Part shown: in pieces, positions 1-11,000 of the stretch
Layout: each line of letters starts with the position of its first letter
Numbering within the stretch: the stretch's first letter is position 1
Source of the DNA: Bacteroidia bacterium
GTDB lineage: Bacteria; Bacteroidota; Bacteroidia; Bacteroidales; Paludibacteraceae
DNA length: 64,000 bases
NCBI GenBank assembly: GCA_009929375.1
Contig: SAAO01000019.1
Location: forward strand, 1-64,000
Reading direction: 5' to 3'
Notes under the pieces: generated by a model
Database searches by the model: none
Seen by the model: only the letters and a program-made list of their open reading frames with translations
What the model was told of the DNA's origin: nothing
Made by a program: the position numbers and the translations under genes

Positions 1-25
1 AATTCCACCTATTAATTTTGAATTA

Positions 26-469
26 TTGAATCATTCAAATATATTTTGGTTCGGGGAAAAAATAGAAATTTATGTTGAGAACAATCAGGTCAAATATAGA
101 TTCCACAATCAAACTACTACGAAAGTAATTATTGCAGGTGGTCGTGAATTTGATGATTACGAATTATTATGTAATGAATGTGATAACTTTCTTACAGGTG
201 AAACTAATATTGAAATCGTATCAGGAGGTGCGAATGGAGCAGATACTTAAGGTGAACGCTATGCTAATGAAAGAGGATATTTACTTAAGATAATGAAACC
301 TGATTGGTCATTGGGTAGAGGTGCGGGACACGTTAGAAATACCCAAATGGCAGAATATGCAAACGCTGCTATTATCTTTTGGGATGGGGAAAGTAAAGGG
401 TCTATACAGTTAATCGGAAAATGTAAAAGACTTGGATTAGATTATCGCGTTGTCAATTATCAATCGTAA
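26..469 (+). pseudogene. SLOG/DUF2493-family protein interrupted by an in-frame TAA
   Basis: IIAGGREFDDYELL...EIVSGGANGADT then TAA (248-250), then in-frame GERYANERGYLLKIMKPDWSLGRGAGHVRNTQMAEYANAAIIFWDGESKGS to a stop at 467-469. Motif layout of DUF2493 (YspA-like SLOG). Confidence 0.75.
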
Positions 470-542
470 TAAAATTCATTACCTTTTAATTCAACTTCAT
501 CTAAATTCTGCACTATATAAATAAAAAATAATAGTGTAAAAT

Positions 543-1037
543 ATGACAAATATAATTGACATTCACTTCAGGGGTGAAAACCTCGAAAAAAGTTTATCCA
601 ACCTTTACCCATACCAGTTCGATTTTGATGGTATAAGCTATGCTTCTACGGAAGCATTCTTTGGAAGTTTACGAACACATGATTTTAATGAAAAACAAAA
701 ACTGTATCTAACTTACGGTCTGGACTCATGGTACAAGGGTCATAAGTTCAGCTGGTACGAAAAACAGGAGGTTTATTATAAAGATAAAATAATAAAACGA
801 CACTCATCGGAGTATGAAGACTTAATCACTAATGCTTTTGATGCATTATTTACAAATGAAGATTTCAAACAAGCATTGAAAGAATCCGGTGATTCGAAAC
901 TGACTCATAGAATTGGTAAAACAGCAAAAGACAAAACCTTATTAACCAGAAAAGAGTTCATAGGACACCTGAACAGACTTCGTAGCAAATTGAATGAACG
1001 AAAGTTTTTTGATTTGGGGGTATTGTTGATTAATTGA
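543..1037 (+). CDS. NADAR-domain (YbiA-like) protein
   Basis: LSNLYPYQFDFDGISYASTEAFFGSLR resembles the NADAR N-terminal motif; 164 aa ORF. Confidence 0.65.
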   Translation: MTNIIDIHFRGENLEKSLSNLYPYQFDFDGISYASTEAFFGSLRTHDFNEKQKLYLTYGLDSWYKGHKFSWYEKQEVYYKDKIIKRHSSEYEDLITNAFDALFTNEDFKQALKESGDSKLTHRIGKTAKDKTLLTRKEFIGHLNRLRSKLNERKFFDLGVLLIN

Positions 1038-1069
1038 TTTTGTAATGATTTGTGTCTTTAAATGAAAAA

Positions 1070-1099
1070 ACTACAGAAATTAATTCTGTAGTTTTTTTT
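1070..1099 (+). terminator. Intrinsic terminator after the NADAR gene
   Basis: ACTACAGAA-attaa-TTCTGTAGT followed by a T-run. Confidence 0.7.
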
Positions 1100-1280
1100 A
1101 TGCTAGATATATTATGTTGTTGATAAATGATCTATTCCATATTAATAACTCAGCTGAAAATTGTACTTTTGTATAACATCATGAAATATAGTATATTAAA
1201 TATTTTGATTGGATTAATAGTATTGTAAAAACAAACATTTGAGATTTTTCTAACTATAATAATTAGACGCTTAAAAATGA

Positions 1281-1502
1281 GTGTTTTTCCTTCGGGACAA
1301 AAAGAAATCAATTTTAATGTTTAATGAAGAAAGGGATGTTTATTATGAAGTTAATCTACAAAACAAGCTAACAAAGCAGGACATTATTAATCAGCCTCAA
1401 TTTGCTGATTTAAATGAGGAAGAAATCGAAACTCTAATTGAATTCATATGGGATTATTCAGTTATTGTATATAAAGCTTTTAAAAACAAACTCAATGAAT
1501 GA
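1281..1502 (+). CDS. Hypothetical small acidic protein upstream of the recombinase
   Basis: 73 aa ORF overlapping the recombinase start by 4 nt (translational coupling likely). Confidence 0.5.
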   Translation: MFFLRDKKKSILMFNEERDVYYEVNLQNKLTKQDIINQPQFADLNEEEIETLIEFIWDYSVIVYKAFKNKLNE

Positions 1503-3118
1503 CTATGAATGATAAACTAAAGAAATTTGCAAAGGGAAAGTTTCAAGAACAAGAGGAAGCTGGGGGATATTGTATAATATATAATAGAGTAAGCTCAAAG
1601 GAACAGTTGGATGGTCAAAGCCTGAATACGCAAATGGAAAAATGCGAACAATATGCTGAAAAACTTGGAATGACAGTTTTGGAACGGTTCGGAGGAACAT
1701 TTGAGAGTGCCAAATCGGATAAAGAGAGAAAGGAGTTTTCAAAAATGATTGCTTATCTCAATAATTCAAGAATACCAATTAAAGCAGTAATTGTATACTC
1801 GACAAGCCGTTTTAGCCGTACAGGTAGTACAACAATTATTGAAGAAGTTGAAAAAAGAGGAGCACAAGTTCGATCTGCAACCTCTAATTATGACCCAAAA
1901 ACTGCACAAGGAAAGTTTATTCAGAATATGGAGCTTGCTACTGCGAGATTAGATAATGATATTAAAAGAAACACTACAATCGACAACAGCATTGCTGCAC
2001 TGAGAAAAGGACGATGGATTGCCAAAGCACCAAGGGGTTATGATCAAAAAACTACGAAGAAGGAACAAGTAATTACAATTAATGAAGAGGGGGAGAAGAT
2101 TAAACTGGCTTTCGACTGGAAAGTAAATCAGAACCTTAGTAATGAAGAAATCAGAATTAAACTTGAAAAATTAGGTTTCATCATAAACAAGCAGAAGCTA
2201 TCAGAACTCTTCAAAAATCCATTCTATGCAGGATACATGAGTCATAACTTTTTAAAAGGAGAGATAATTAAAGGAAATCATCCTGCAATTGTAAGTGAAG
2301 ATATTTTTTTGAAAGCAAATGGACTGTTGGATATTAGTCATTCAAATGGCTATGAAGTAAAAATGTATAAACCAGAGGTACCATTACTTGGGTCTATTAA
2401 ATGTCCAATCTGTAGACGAAATATGACTGCCTCCATATCTACTAAAATGAAAAAGAAATACGATAAAGAGATTTATTATTATGTTTGTTGGAATAAAGGT
2501 TGTAAGCAAAACAATGCTGCAAAGAATATTCATCAATCTTATAAAGATATATTGAATAGTTATGGATTGTCAAGTGAGTTGACAGAACTATTGAAAATTC
2601 AAATGAAGAAAACTTTTTCCTATATGACAAAGAATGACTCAGAGCAACTGACATTATTGAAGCGTAAATTATCGAGTGTTGAAGGTTATATTAAACAAGT
2701 TGAGGACAACTTGGCTTTTGCAAACAATCAAAGACAAGTTGAAGCTTGCACAAGGAAATTGGCTGATTTGGAAAATGAAAAAGAAATAATTGAGACTGAA
2801 TTGCAAAAGGTTAATGATATGTCATTGAACCTACCCAAATACATAGATTATGGATTGAAATACAGGAATAATATGCTCAAAATATGGGAGTTAGCGGATC
2901 TTGGGGAGAAGAAGAGAATACAGAAGGTTATTCATCCCATGGGTTTTGTTTTTAATAAAGAAGTTGGCAACATTGAACCTCTGTCGATTAATCAATTTGT
3001 ATCGTTAAGGTGTTGTAAACCAAATGAATATGATCAAAAAGAAAAAGAGACAATTAATCAAAATGATCAATTGTCCCTTTGTGTACCCGAAGCGGGACTT
3101 GAACCCGCACAGCCGTGA
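1499..3118 (+). CDS. Large serine recombinase (resolvase domain, recombinase domain, zinc ribbon, coiled coil)
   Basis: [36 protein letters not shown] zinc ribbon; C-terminal [12 protein letters not shown] is translation of antisense tRNA-Leu. Confidence 0.9.
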   Translation: MTMNDKLKKFAKGKFQEQEEAGGYCIIYNRVSSKEQLDGQSLNTQMEKCEQYAEKLGMTVLERFGGTFESAKSDKERKEFSKMIAYLNNSRIPIKAVIVYSTSRFSRTGSTTIIEEVEKRGAQVRSATSNYDPKTAQGKFIQNMELATARLDNDIKRNTTIDNSIAALRKGRWIAKAPRGYDQKTTKKEQVITINEEGEKIKLAFDWKVNQNLSNEEIRIKLEKLGFIINKQKLSELFKNPFYAGYMSHNFLKGEIIKGNHPAIVSEDIFLKANGLLDISHSNGYEVKMYKPEVPLLGSIKCPICRRNMTASISTKMKKKYDKEIYYYVCWNKGCKQNNAAKNIHQSYKDILNSYGLSSELTELLKIQMKKTFSYMTKNDSEQLTLLKRKLSSVEGYIKQVEDNLAFANNQRQVEACTRKLADLENEKEIIETELQKVNDMSLNLPKYIDYGLKYRNNMLKIWELADLGEKKRIQKVIHPMGFVFNKEVGNIEPLSINQFVSLRCCKPNEYDQKEKETINQNDQLSLCVPEAGLEPAQP

Positions 3119-3166
3119 AGCCAAAGGATTTTAAGTCCTTCGTGTCTACCATTCCACCATCCGGGC
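3084..3166 (-). tRNA. tRNA-Leu(UAA)
   Basis: Reverse complement gcccggatggtggaatggtagacacgaaggaCTTAAAAtccttt...gcgggttcaagtcccgcttcgggta; anticodon TAA, variable arm. Confidence 0.9.
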
Positions 3167-3299
3167 AGGAATGACTCCTGAAAACGAATCGCTTCGTTAT
3201 GTTTTTGTGTGATTGTGAGCGAAAAACGGGACTTCCCGATTGCTTTGCATCGGGATAAACTTCTTCGTCCCTTTGGCAAAATGCTCATTAAATACTTTG

Positions 3300-3597
<298 letters not shown>

Positions 3598-3630
3598 ATA
3601 GAACAACTTTCAACATCCTGAAAGCGGGTG

Positions 3631-3638
3631 CAAAGATA
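3631..3638 (-). promoter_or_regulatory. Possible Bacteroidetes -7 element (TATCTTTG) for the tRNA array
   Basis: Reverse complement of caaagata matches TAnnTTTG; no clear -33 TTTG. Confidence 0.4.
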
Positions 3639-4039
3639 GATTAATTTTTGAAATTACGAAATGATTGAGGCGAAAAAAATACACAATACAAACTGTAAAT
3701 GTTCTTTTGAGCAGCGGTCGGGCAAATGGTGGAATGCAATATTGGTAAGTTTGGGTTTAAATTTCCGTGTTTAGACTGTATTCATTTTACATATCTTATT
3801 GTTGTTGTTTTAAGTGCTGCGAATTAATACAATTTTTGCTGTAATCGTGGCATGTTTGGCTGCTTTGCTTTAAAATCGCTGTTTTTCGGTACAAAATTGC
3901 TGATGTGCGTCCTTTAAGTCGGCCTTTTGGCTGAAAATTACTATTTATTGGTTCCGGTGTATTATTCATTCCGTCAGATTAATATTTTCTTTGCTTATCG
4001 AAAAAAAGTATCATAAATTAATTTACACGAAAATCAGAA

Positions 4040-5848
4040 ATGAAGAAAAATCTATTGGTATTATTAGTTGTGTTTTTTAGCGTAGGTGTTTATGCGCAGT
4101 GGAAACCTGCCGGTGATAAACTGAAAACCGAATGGGCTGAAAAAATGGATGTGAAAAATGTGTTGCCCGAATATCCGCGTCCGATTATGGAGCGTGCCGA
4201 TTGGGCTAATCTGAATGGTTTATGGGAATACGCCATTAAACCTGTAGGTGAATCGGAACCCGGAAAATTCGACGGACAAATTCTGGTTCCTTTTGCAGTT
4301 GAATCGAGCCTTTCGGGTGTACAGAAAACTCTTGGAAAAGATAACGAACTTTGGTATAAACGTAGTTTTACGGTACCTGCAGCCTGGAAAAATAAAAAAG
4401 TATTGCTTCATTTTGGTGCAGTTGACTGGAAAGCTGAGGTTTTTGTAAACGATGTACTTGTGGGTACGCACAAAGGCGGTTTTACACCTTTCAGCTTCGA
4501 TATTACCGGTTTTTTGGGTAAAGGTCAGCAAAAATTAGTTGTAAAAGTATGGGATCCCACCAATGATGGCCCTCAGCCGGTGGGGAAGCAGCATAAAAAT
4601 CCACACGGAATATGGTATACTCCGGTTTCGGGTATCTGGCAAACAGTATGGTTGGAGCCTGTAAGTGCTAAACATATTGCGAATCTGAAAACCGTTTCGA
4701 ATATTGATACAAAAAAACTGACCGTGGATGTGTGTGCCAAAAATGCACAATTGGGCGATGTTGTGGAAGTAATTCTGAAAGATGGTGCCAATGTAGTGGC
4801 AAAAGCCAAAGCGGCTGCCGGACAAACCATCGAAATTCCGGTTCCTAATCAGAAACTGTGGTCGCCTGAATCGCCATTCCTTTACGATATGGAAGTAAGA
4901 CTTCTCGAAAATGGAAAAGCAGTGGATAAAGTAAACAGCTATGCAGCCATGCGTAAATTATCGACAAAACGTGATCGCAATGGTATTGTACGTTTGCAGT
5001 TGAACAACAAAGATTACTTCCATTTTGGACCACTCGATCAGGGTTGGTGGCCCGATGGTTTGTACACAGCTCCAACCGATGAGGCTCTGTTGTACGATAT
5101 TCAGAAAACCAAAGACTGGGGTTATAACATGATTCGTAAACACGTAAAAGTTGAACCGGCACGTTGGTACACACATTGCGACCGTATCGGAATTCTGGTT
5201 TGGCAGGATATGCCAAATGGTGATAAATCGCCACATTGGGACATGCGCAACTATTTCAGCGGTAACGAAAATGTACGTTCGGCTGAGTCGGAAGCCATTT
5301 ACCGCAAAGAGTGGAAAGATATTATGGATTTTCTGTATTCTTATCCTTCAATCGCTGTTTGGGTACCTTTCAACGAAGCATGGGGACAATTTAAAACGCC
5401 TGAAATTGCCGATTGGACCAAAGCTTACGATCCTTCACGTTTGGTGAATCCGGCCAGTGGTGGTAACCATTACAAAACAGGCGATATTCTCGACCTCCAC
5501 AACTATCCGCAAGCCGATCTTTTCCTTTACGATGCCAACAGAGCTACTGTGTTGGGCGAATATGGCGGAATTGGTCTTCCTCTGAAAGAGCATTTGTGGC
5601 AAACAGACAAAAACTGGGGCTATGTAGAGTTTAAAAACTCAAAGGAACTCAGCGATGAATATGTGAAATATGCAGAAAACCTCAAAAAACTTATCAAAGT
5701 AGGATTCTCAGCAGCAGTTTATACGCAAACCACCGATGTGGAAGGTGAAGTAAACGGGTTGATGACTTACGACCGTAAGAAAATAAAAATTGAGGAAGCA
5801 AAGGTGAAAAAGGTGAATCAGGAAATCTGTAATATCCTGAACGATTAG
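4040..5848 (+). CDS. Glycoside hydrolase family 2 protein, secreted
   Basis: Signal peptide; ANLNGLWEYAI, LWYKRSFTVPAAWKNKKVLLHFGAVDWKAEVFVND, VWVPFNEAWGQ. Confidence 0.88.
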   Translation: MKKNLLVLLVVFFSVGVYAQWKPAGDKLKTEWAEKMDVKNVLPEYPRPIMERADWANLNGLWEYAIKPVGESEPGKFDGQILVPFAVESSLSGVQKTLGKDNELWYKRSFTVPAAWKNKKVLLHFGAVDWKAEVFVNDVLVGTHKGGFTPFSFDITGFLGKGQQKLVVKVWDPTNDGPQPVGKQHKNPHGIWYTPVSGIWQTVWLEPVSAKHIANLKTVSNIDTKKLTVDVCAKNAQLGDVVEVILKDGANVVAKAKAAAGQTIEIPVPNQKLWSPESPFLYDMEVRLLENGKAVDKVNSYAAMRKLSTKRDRNGIVRLQLNNKDYFHFGPLDQGWWPDGLYTAPTDEALLYDIQKTKDWGYNMIRKHVKVEPARWYTHCDRIGILVWQDMPNGDKSPHWDMRNYFSGNENVRSAESEAIYRKEWKDIMDFLYSYPSIAVWVPFNEAWGQFKTPEIADWTKAYDPSRLVNPASGGNHYKTGDILDLHNYPQADLFLYDANRATVLGEYGGIGLPLKEHLWQTDKNWGYVEFKNSKELSDEYVKYAENLKKLIKVGFSAAVYTQTTDVEGEVNGLMTYDRKKIKIEEAKVKKVNQEICNILND

Positions 5849-5889
5849 TTGTTGTAATATTAGTTTTTTAAGGTGTTTTCTTAGAGATT

Positions 5890-5920
5890 CCCCTGTTGTC
5901 GGTCAGATAACAGGGGTTTT
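5890..5920 (+). terminator. Intrinsic terminator after GH2
   Basis: CCCCTGTT...AACAGGGG-TTTT. Confidence 0.7.
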
Positions 5921-5997
5921 CTTTTGCCTGAATGCTGAAAAATGCGTTTTTGCAATTCTGAATGCCTTTCTTTATCTTTGTTCCAATTCACGAAGAC

Positions 5998-6097
5998 TTT
6001 TAAACACGGGGACACAAAGACACGAAGAATAATTATTCTGAGTTAAATATCTTTCTCTCTAAAAAAATACCGTGTCTTTGTGTCTCTGTGTTTAAAA
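5998..6097. repeat. About 100-bp inverted-repeat element, 27-bp arms
   Basis: TTTTAAACACGGGGACACAAAGACACG / CGTGTCTTTGTGTCTCTGTGTTTAAAA, 2 mismatches. Confidence 0.8.
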
Positions 6098-6124
6098 ATA
6101 AACGATCATGCAATGTAACTACAA

Positions 6125-7420
6125 ATGTCAAGATATATTTTTCTGCTGATATTCTCAGTTTTGAGTGTCGGTGTAAATGCGCAGCGTTTTGAAAATAAGT
6201 TTTCGAAACCGCTCAATGTGGTTTTGGATGAAATAAGCAAACGTTTTGATGTAAAACTCAGGATTGATGTGGATACTGTCGGAAAGGTGCTGCCTTATGC
6301 TGATTTTCGTATCCGCGCTTATTCGGTCGAAGAGTCGTTGGACAATGTACTAAGGTTTTTCGACTACAAATATACCCGTCAGGGGGAGAAATCGTTTAAA
6401 ATCACGCCCTACGAATATATGCGTCGCACGCCTGCCGATGGTGAGAAGATGCTGAAATATCTCAACACTCTTTACAACGATCGAAAAAGCTGGGAAACAC
6501 GTGCTGAATGTCTGCGAACCGAAGTAAGAACAATTCTGGGCGTAGATAATTTGCTCGCAAAATGCGTGAAAGCTAAACCGCAATGGTCGAAAGTGCGAAA
6601 ATACAATGGCTACAGTGTGCGGAATTTTGCCCTCGAAACCCTGCCCGGACAATTTGTGTGTGGAACCATTTATTTGCCTTTGGCGAAAAAGAATTTTCCG
6701 TTGATACTTTGTCCCAATGGTCACTGGGCTGATGGACGCTATCGCGAAGACGAGCAACTGCGTTTTGCCACACTGGCACGCATGGGGGCAATGGCGGTAA
6801 GTTACGATTTGCACGGTTGGGGCGAATCGGCTTTGCAGGTGGGCGAAGCTGCGCACCGTACACCCGAAGCACATGTGATTCAGATAATGAACGGAATAAG
6901 AATTCTGGATATGTTGCTCGAAAGTTATCCGGTTGATGAGACACGAATTGGCTCTAACGGAGGGTCGGGAGGCGGCTCGCAGGTGGTGATGCTTTCGTTG
7001 CTCGACGAACGGTTTGATGCTGCCTGTCCTACAGTCAGTCTGGCTTCACACTTCGATGGTGGTTGTCCCTGCGAAAGCGGAATGCCTGTTTCACTGGCCT
7101 GCGGTGGCACTAACAATGCTGAAATGATGGCTGCGTTTGCACCCAAGCCTGTCTGCGTTATTTCCGACGGCAAGGATTGGACAGCTTCTGTCCCTACACT
7201 TGAATTTCCTTACCTGCAACGCATTTATGGATTCTACAACGCTATGGATAAAGTCAGCAATGTGCATCTGCCCGATGAGCGTCACGACTTTGGCATCAAT
7301 AAACGCCGTGCGGTGTACGACTTTTTTGCACGCGAATTCAAACTAGACATCAGCAAAGCCGATGAATCGAAAGTGACTGTGGAGGCAAGGGAAATGATGA
7401 TGACAAAGAGGAAACAATAG
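6125..7420 (+). CDS. STN-like N-terminal domain fused to an alpha/beta-hydrolase (acetyl xylan esterase-like)
   Basis: Signal peptide; KPLNVVLDEISKRFDVKLRID...SVEESLDNVLRFFDYKYTRQGEKSFKITP (STN-like); nucleophile context GSNGGSGGGSQ and late ERHDFG. Confidence 0.7.
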   Translation: MSRYIFLLIFSVLSVGVNAQRFENKFSKPLNVVLDEISKRFDVKLRIDVDTVGKVLPYADFRIRAYSVEESLDNVLRFFDYKYTRQGEKSFKITPYEYMRRTPADGEKMLKYLNTLYNDRKSWETRAECLRTEVRTILGVDNLLAKCVKAKPQWSKVRKYNGYSVRNFALETLPGQFVCGTIYLPLAKKNFPLILCPNGHWADGRYREDEQLRFATLARMGAMAVSYDLHGWGESALQVGEAAHRTPEAHVIQIMNGIRILDMLLESYPVDETRIGSNGGSGGGSQVVMLSLLDERFDAACPTVSLASHFDGGCPCESGMPVSLACGGTNNAEMMAAFAPKPVCVISDGKDWTASVPTLEFPYLQRIYGFYNAMDKVSNVHLPDERHDFGINKRRAVYDFFAREFKLDISKADESKVTVEAREMMMTKRKQ

Positions 7421-7587
7421 GCATTTACCATTTAATCATTTACTATTTACTATTTGTTAGCTTCGTCTACTGAAACAAGAGCAAAGACGTTTAAACCGGA
7501 CGCGAGGAACCAACGGTCTTGAGCTTGCGAAAAATTCTTTGCAAGCAAAGCGGCATAGCCGAGCGGTAATCCGAAGCTATTGTATTT

Positions 7588-7635
7588 ACGGATTTTAAAT
7601 CCGTTGATAATTAACGTGGGATTACAAATCCCACG
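7588..7635. repeat. Twin-palindrome REP-like sequence
   Basis: ACGGATTT-T-AAATCCGT (7588-7604) and CGTGGGATT-ACA-AATCCCACG (7615-7635). Confidence 0.8.
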
Positions 7636-7691
7636 AGACGGTGCAATTGACAATGGATAATTGACATTGACAATTTTTGTGTTTATGTGTC

Positions 7692-7727
7692 AGTGAGAGT
7701 GTCACTTTAAGTGACGCCCTCACTTTT
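7692..7727. terminator. Hairpin between convergent genes, possible terminator
   Basis: AGTGAGagtGTCACTT-t-AAGTGACgccCTCACTTTT. Confidence 0.5.
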
Positions 7728-7930
7728 GGTAATAGTAACGCTGATTAAACTGATTCAGCGGTTATAAACTGATTTATTTCTGATTATGCTTTCTTCGAAA
7801 GCCACAGATTCCGTCTGTAGCAGTGACCCATCCGTTTCGATTTATTGAAATATCTGTTTTAAAAATCAGCTATGATATTCTTCTGCGAACATCTGCTTCA
7901 TCCGCGTTTCTATTACTCCGAAGGCCAAAA

Positions 7931-7978
7931 TCTTCAAATCTTCAAATCTTCAAATCTTCAAATCTTCAAATCTTCAAA
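7931..7978. repeat. Microsatellite (TCTTCAAA)6
   Basis: Six perfect 8-bp copies followed by degenerate ctcaaat/ctcccaaaa repeats. Confidence 0.95.
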
Positions 7979-8024
7979 TTCTCAAATCTCCCAAAACTCC
8001 CAAAACTCTGAAACTCTCAAACCT

Positions 8025-11000
8025 CTATTGTTTAAACAGCTTTTCCATAACAGCACTTCCATCAGTGTAGGTTGTTTTGCGGATCACAAACCCTTTGCTG
8101 TCGGCAGGAATGCTTGCGCCAGTGAAGCTAAAGTGCTCTGTGCTTTTCACTTCTTTACCTGCATTTATTTGCGAAACAGATGTAATGGCTTTGACTGCAA
8201 TAATGCCATCCGAAACCAGCTTGCTCTGATCCCAGCTTAATCCTTCGGGAAGTTCGGGAGTAATGGTAGCAAAAGCACCTGCAATAGTACCGGTTACATT
8301 TAGTATTTTAAATTCGTCGCCATCGGCAAATGCTTTGGTGCCTGTGTTGTTCAGTTGTAGATTTCCGTTTATTGAAATACTTCCTCCCACTTTCAATACA
8401 TCGCTGGTTGCGCTTGATGCATTTACATCCACTGCCAATACGGCGTTTGCCATCAGATTTACGCTGCCTGCTGTGCTGAAAGTATTGATACTATTATTTT
8501 GAAGCAGTAAAGTACTGTTTGCATACAGATTTATACCGCCCGACACGATGCCTGTTCCACCAAATCTGGCATCTGCACGCACTGTAATAGTTCCTGTTCC
8601 TGTTCCGCTACCGGTGGTATTGGCAATCCAGAGCGTACCGTTGGTTACATCGGTACTTCCGGTGTACAGATTGGCATTGGTGAGCGTAAGTTTGCCGATT
8701 CCTTCCTTGGTGAGTCTCGATGAAGTTCCGCTGATTTCTCCTGCAAAGGTCAGATTGTCGGCATTGTTTGTGCCCACTATCCAGTGAGTACTACCGCCGG
8801 AAAGTTTTGAACCTGCAATGCCTGTGAGCGCACCCAAACGAATGGTTTGTCCTGTAGAAAGATGATAAAGATTTCCTATACTACCCAGATTAAAGGTGGC
8901 TTTTGCATATCCGAATGAATTATTGATGCGGAATTCGCCCGCGCTGCCTGTAATGGCGATTGTGCCTTCGAAAGCCGACCAGTCGCCAATAAATTCGCTT
9001 CGCACATAAGGAATATTGATGTTGATACGCCCCTTTCCGGTCAGTTTATTTGTGAAATTCCAGCGCTTGGGCAGATTCCAGTTGGCTGTTTTGCCTTCGG
9101 GCACATCGATAGTATTGACAAATGGCCCCACAGTGCCTGTGCTGTTGGCGTCGCGCATTTGTAGTGTGCCGCCTTCGAGGGTGATGTGAGCTGTGCCAAG
9201 GGCAGTTCGGTTGGCATCGACCGAACCAAGTGCAAGCGTGCCACTTTTTACAAGTACAGTTTTAAAATTATTAGTTCCCTGTAAATTCAAAGATCCTGCT
9301 CCGGTAAGTTCGAGCGCAATATTCTCTCCGCTGATATTGCCACTTATCATTACACTGTGGTTGCTTGCCGGATTATTCACAGTAAGCTTACCTACCACAG
9401 TCATATTACGGTTGGTGGCTAATTGTGAAGCCGTTTGAAGCGTGGCGTTGCGCATTGTCCAGTTGGAAGCAGCAGCTCCCGATGCACCAATAGAGCTTGG
9501 TAAACCACCATCTTTCAGCGACGAAACTTCGAGAATGCCTTCTGAAAAATCAACTTTTCCGTTGAATGTACTACCCTCGTTCAGGAGCGAAAGTTTTCCC
9601 GTTCCTGTTTTGGTAAGTCCACCCGAACCGCTGATAATGCCTGTTCCGCTTATGCGGTAATCGGTATTATTTTGAAAAATAATATCGCTGACAGGCAATG
9701 TTTCGCTGATGGTAATGGTTTTGAGGGTTGCATTGTCGTTAAACAATACCGAATCGCCTGGTACAAAAATATCTTCGGTGCTTCCGTTCAGGAAATTGCG
9801 TGTCTGCAAATCCCACACAGCACTTTTCGAGCCTTTCCAAACCACGCTGCCGGCTTCGCGCGGTTCGCTCATTTCAATGCGGATGGCATTAGGCTCAATG
9901 ATCAGTTCGAAAGGTACACCTTCGAGTCCTTTTATCATAAAATTGGCTTTGGTGGCATTTGTAGTGCCTGTAAAAGTAATCAGCGTGAGCCCACCCGATT
10001 TTATGGCAGTCAGCGGATTGAGAATAATGCTGTTTTCATTGCCCGAAACATTAAAATTGCCCTGTATTACAAGTAAATCTGACTTTTGCGCTTTGGTTTG
10101 ATCCACATCGAAAGCCAGATTATTTCGCCCGGGAAGGCTGAGGTTGCCTGCAATGGTAAGCGTACCTGTTTGCAAAGGTATACCCGGCTCTATGCGTGCG
10201 CCTTCGATGTTCAGGCCTTTTTCAAAGCTTATTCCGCCATTGAGAGAAGCATTTCCGCCTATCACGCCGCGCGCATCAAGTTGTACGGGTGCTGCAATGC
10301 TACCGTTGATAAACATACGACCTTCGGAAATGCGCAGTTTTCCACTAAAATCATGTGTTCCGTTCAGGAAAATATCGCCCTGCATTGATTTTACAATATC
10401 TCCTTCACCGGAAATTTTTCCTGAGCCTGAAATTGTATGATTTTTTCCTTTGGGATTCATAAACCACAGGCGTGTAGGAGCAATATTTTCATTCAACTGA
10501 ATGTCTGCATTGGGCTGACGAATGTCCAGCATCACAGTTTTGCCATCGGCAATGGCAGCAGTCAGCGCATTTCCGCTGGTGAAATACACATCAGCTTTTT
10601 GCACAGGCGCTACGGGTGGTTTGGGCATGTCGGCAGCCATATAAAAGTCCACATCAGCAGTTTGATAATAACCTCTGGCTGTGGTTTGAATGCGATAAGC
10701 CGGATTCTGCATCAGACAATACTGACGATGCGTGGTTATTTCCCAGTTAGAAACAACTGCAAAACCTGTACTGTCGCGTCGGGGCAGCACCATTTCTTCG
10801 CGCCAGTCGCCAAGGATATCTCCCCAGAAAGCAGCCCGTCCTGCACCGTAGGATTTGAGATAATACGGTGTGCCTTCGTTGTAAAAGTTGGGCAAATCGC
10901 GCTCCATACGTTTTGTAGAGGGATTATATTTCTGGAACGCAATATTAAACCCACCGTCGCCGATAGGACTCGCCATGTAACGGCTCAAACCCGGGCCCCA

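Noticed and set aside
7931-7978. Possible CRISPR or operator array
   Set aside because: Uninterrupted 8-bp microsatellite with no spacers.
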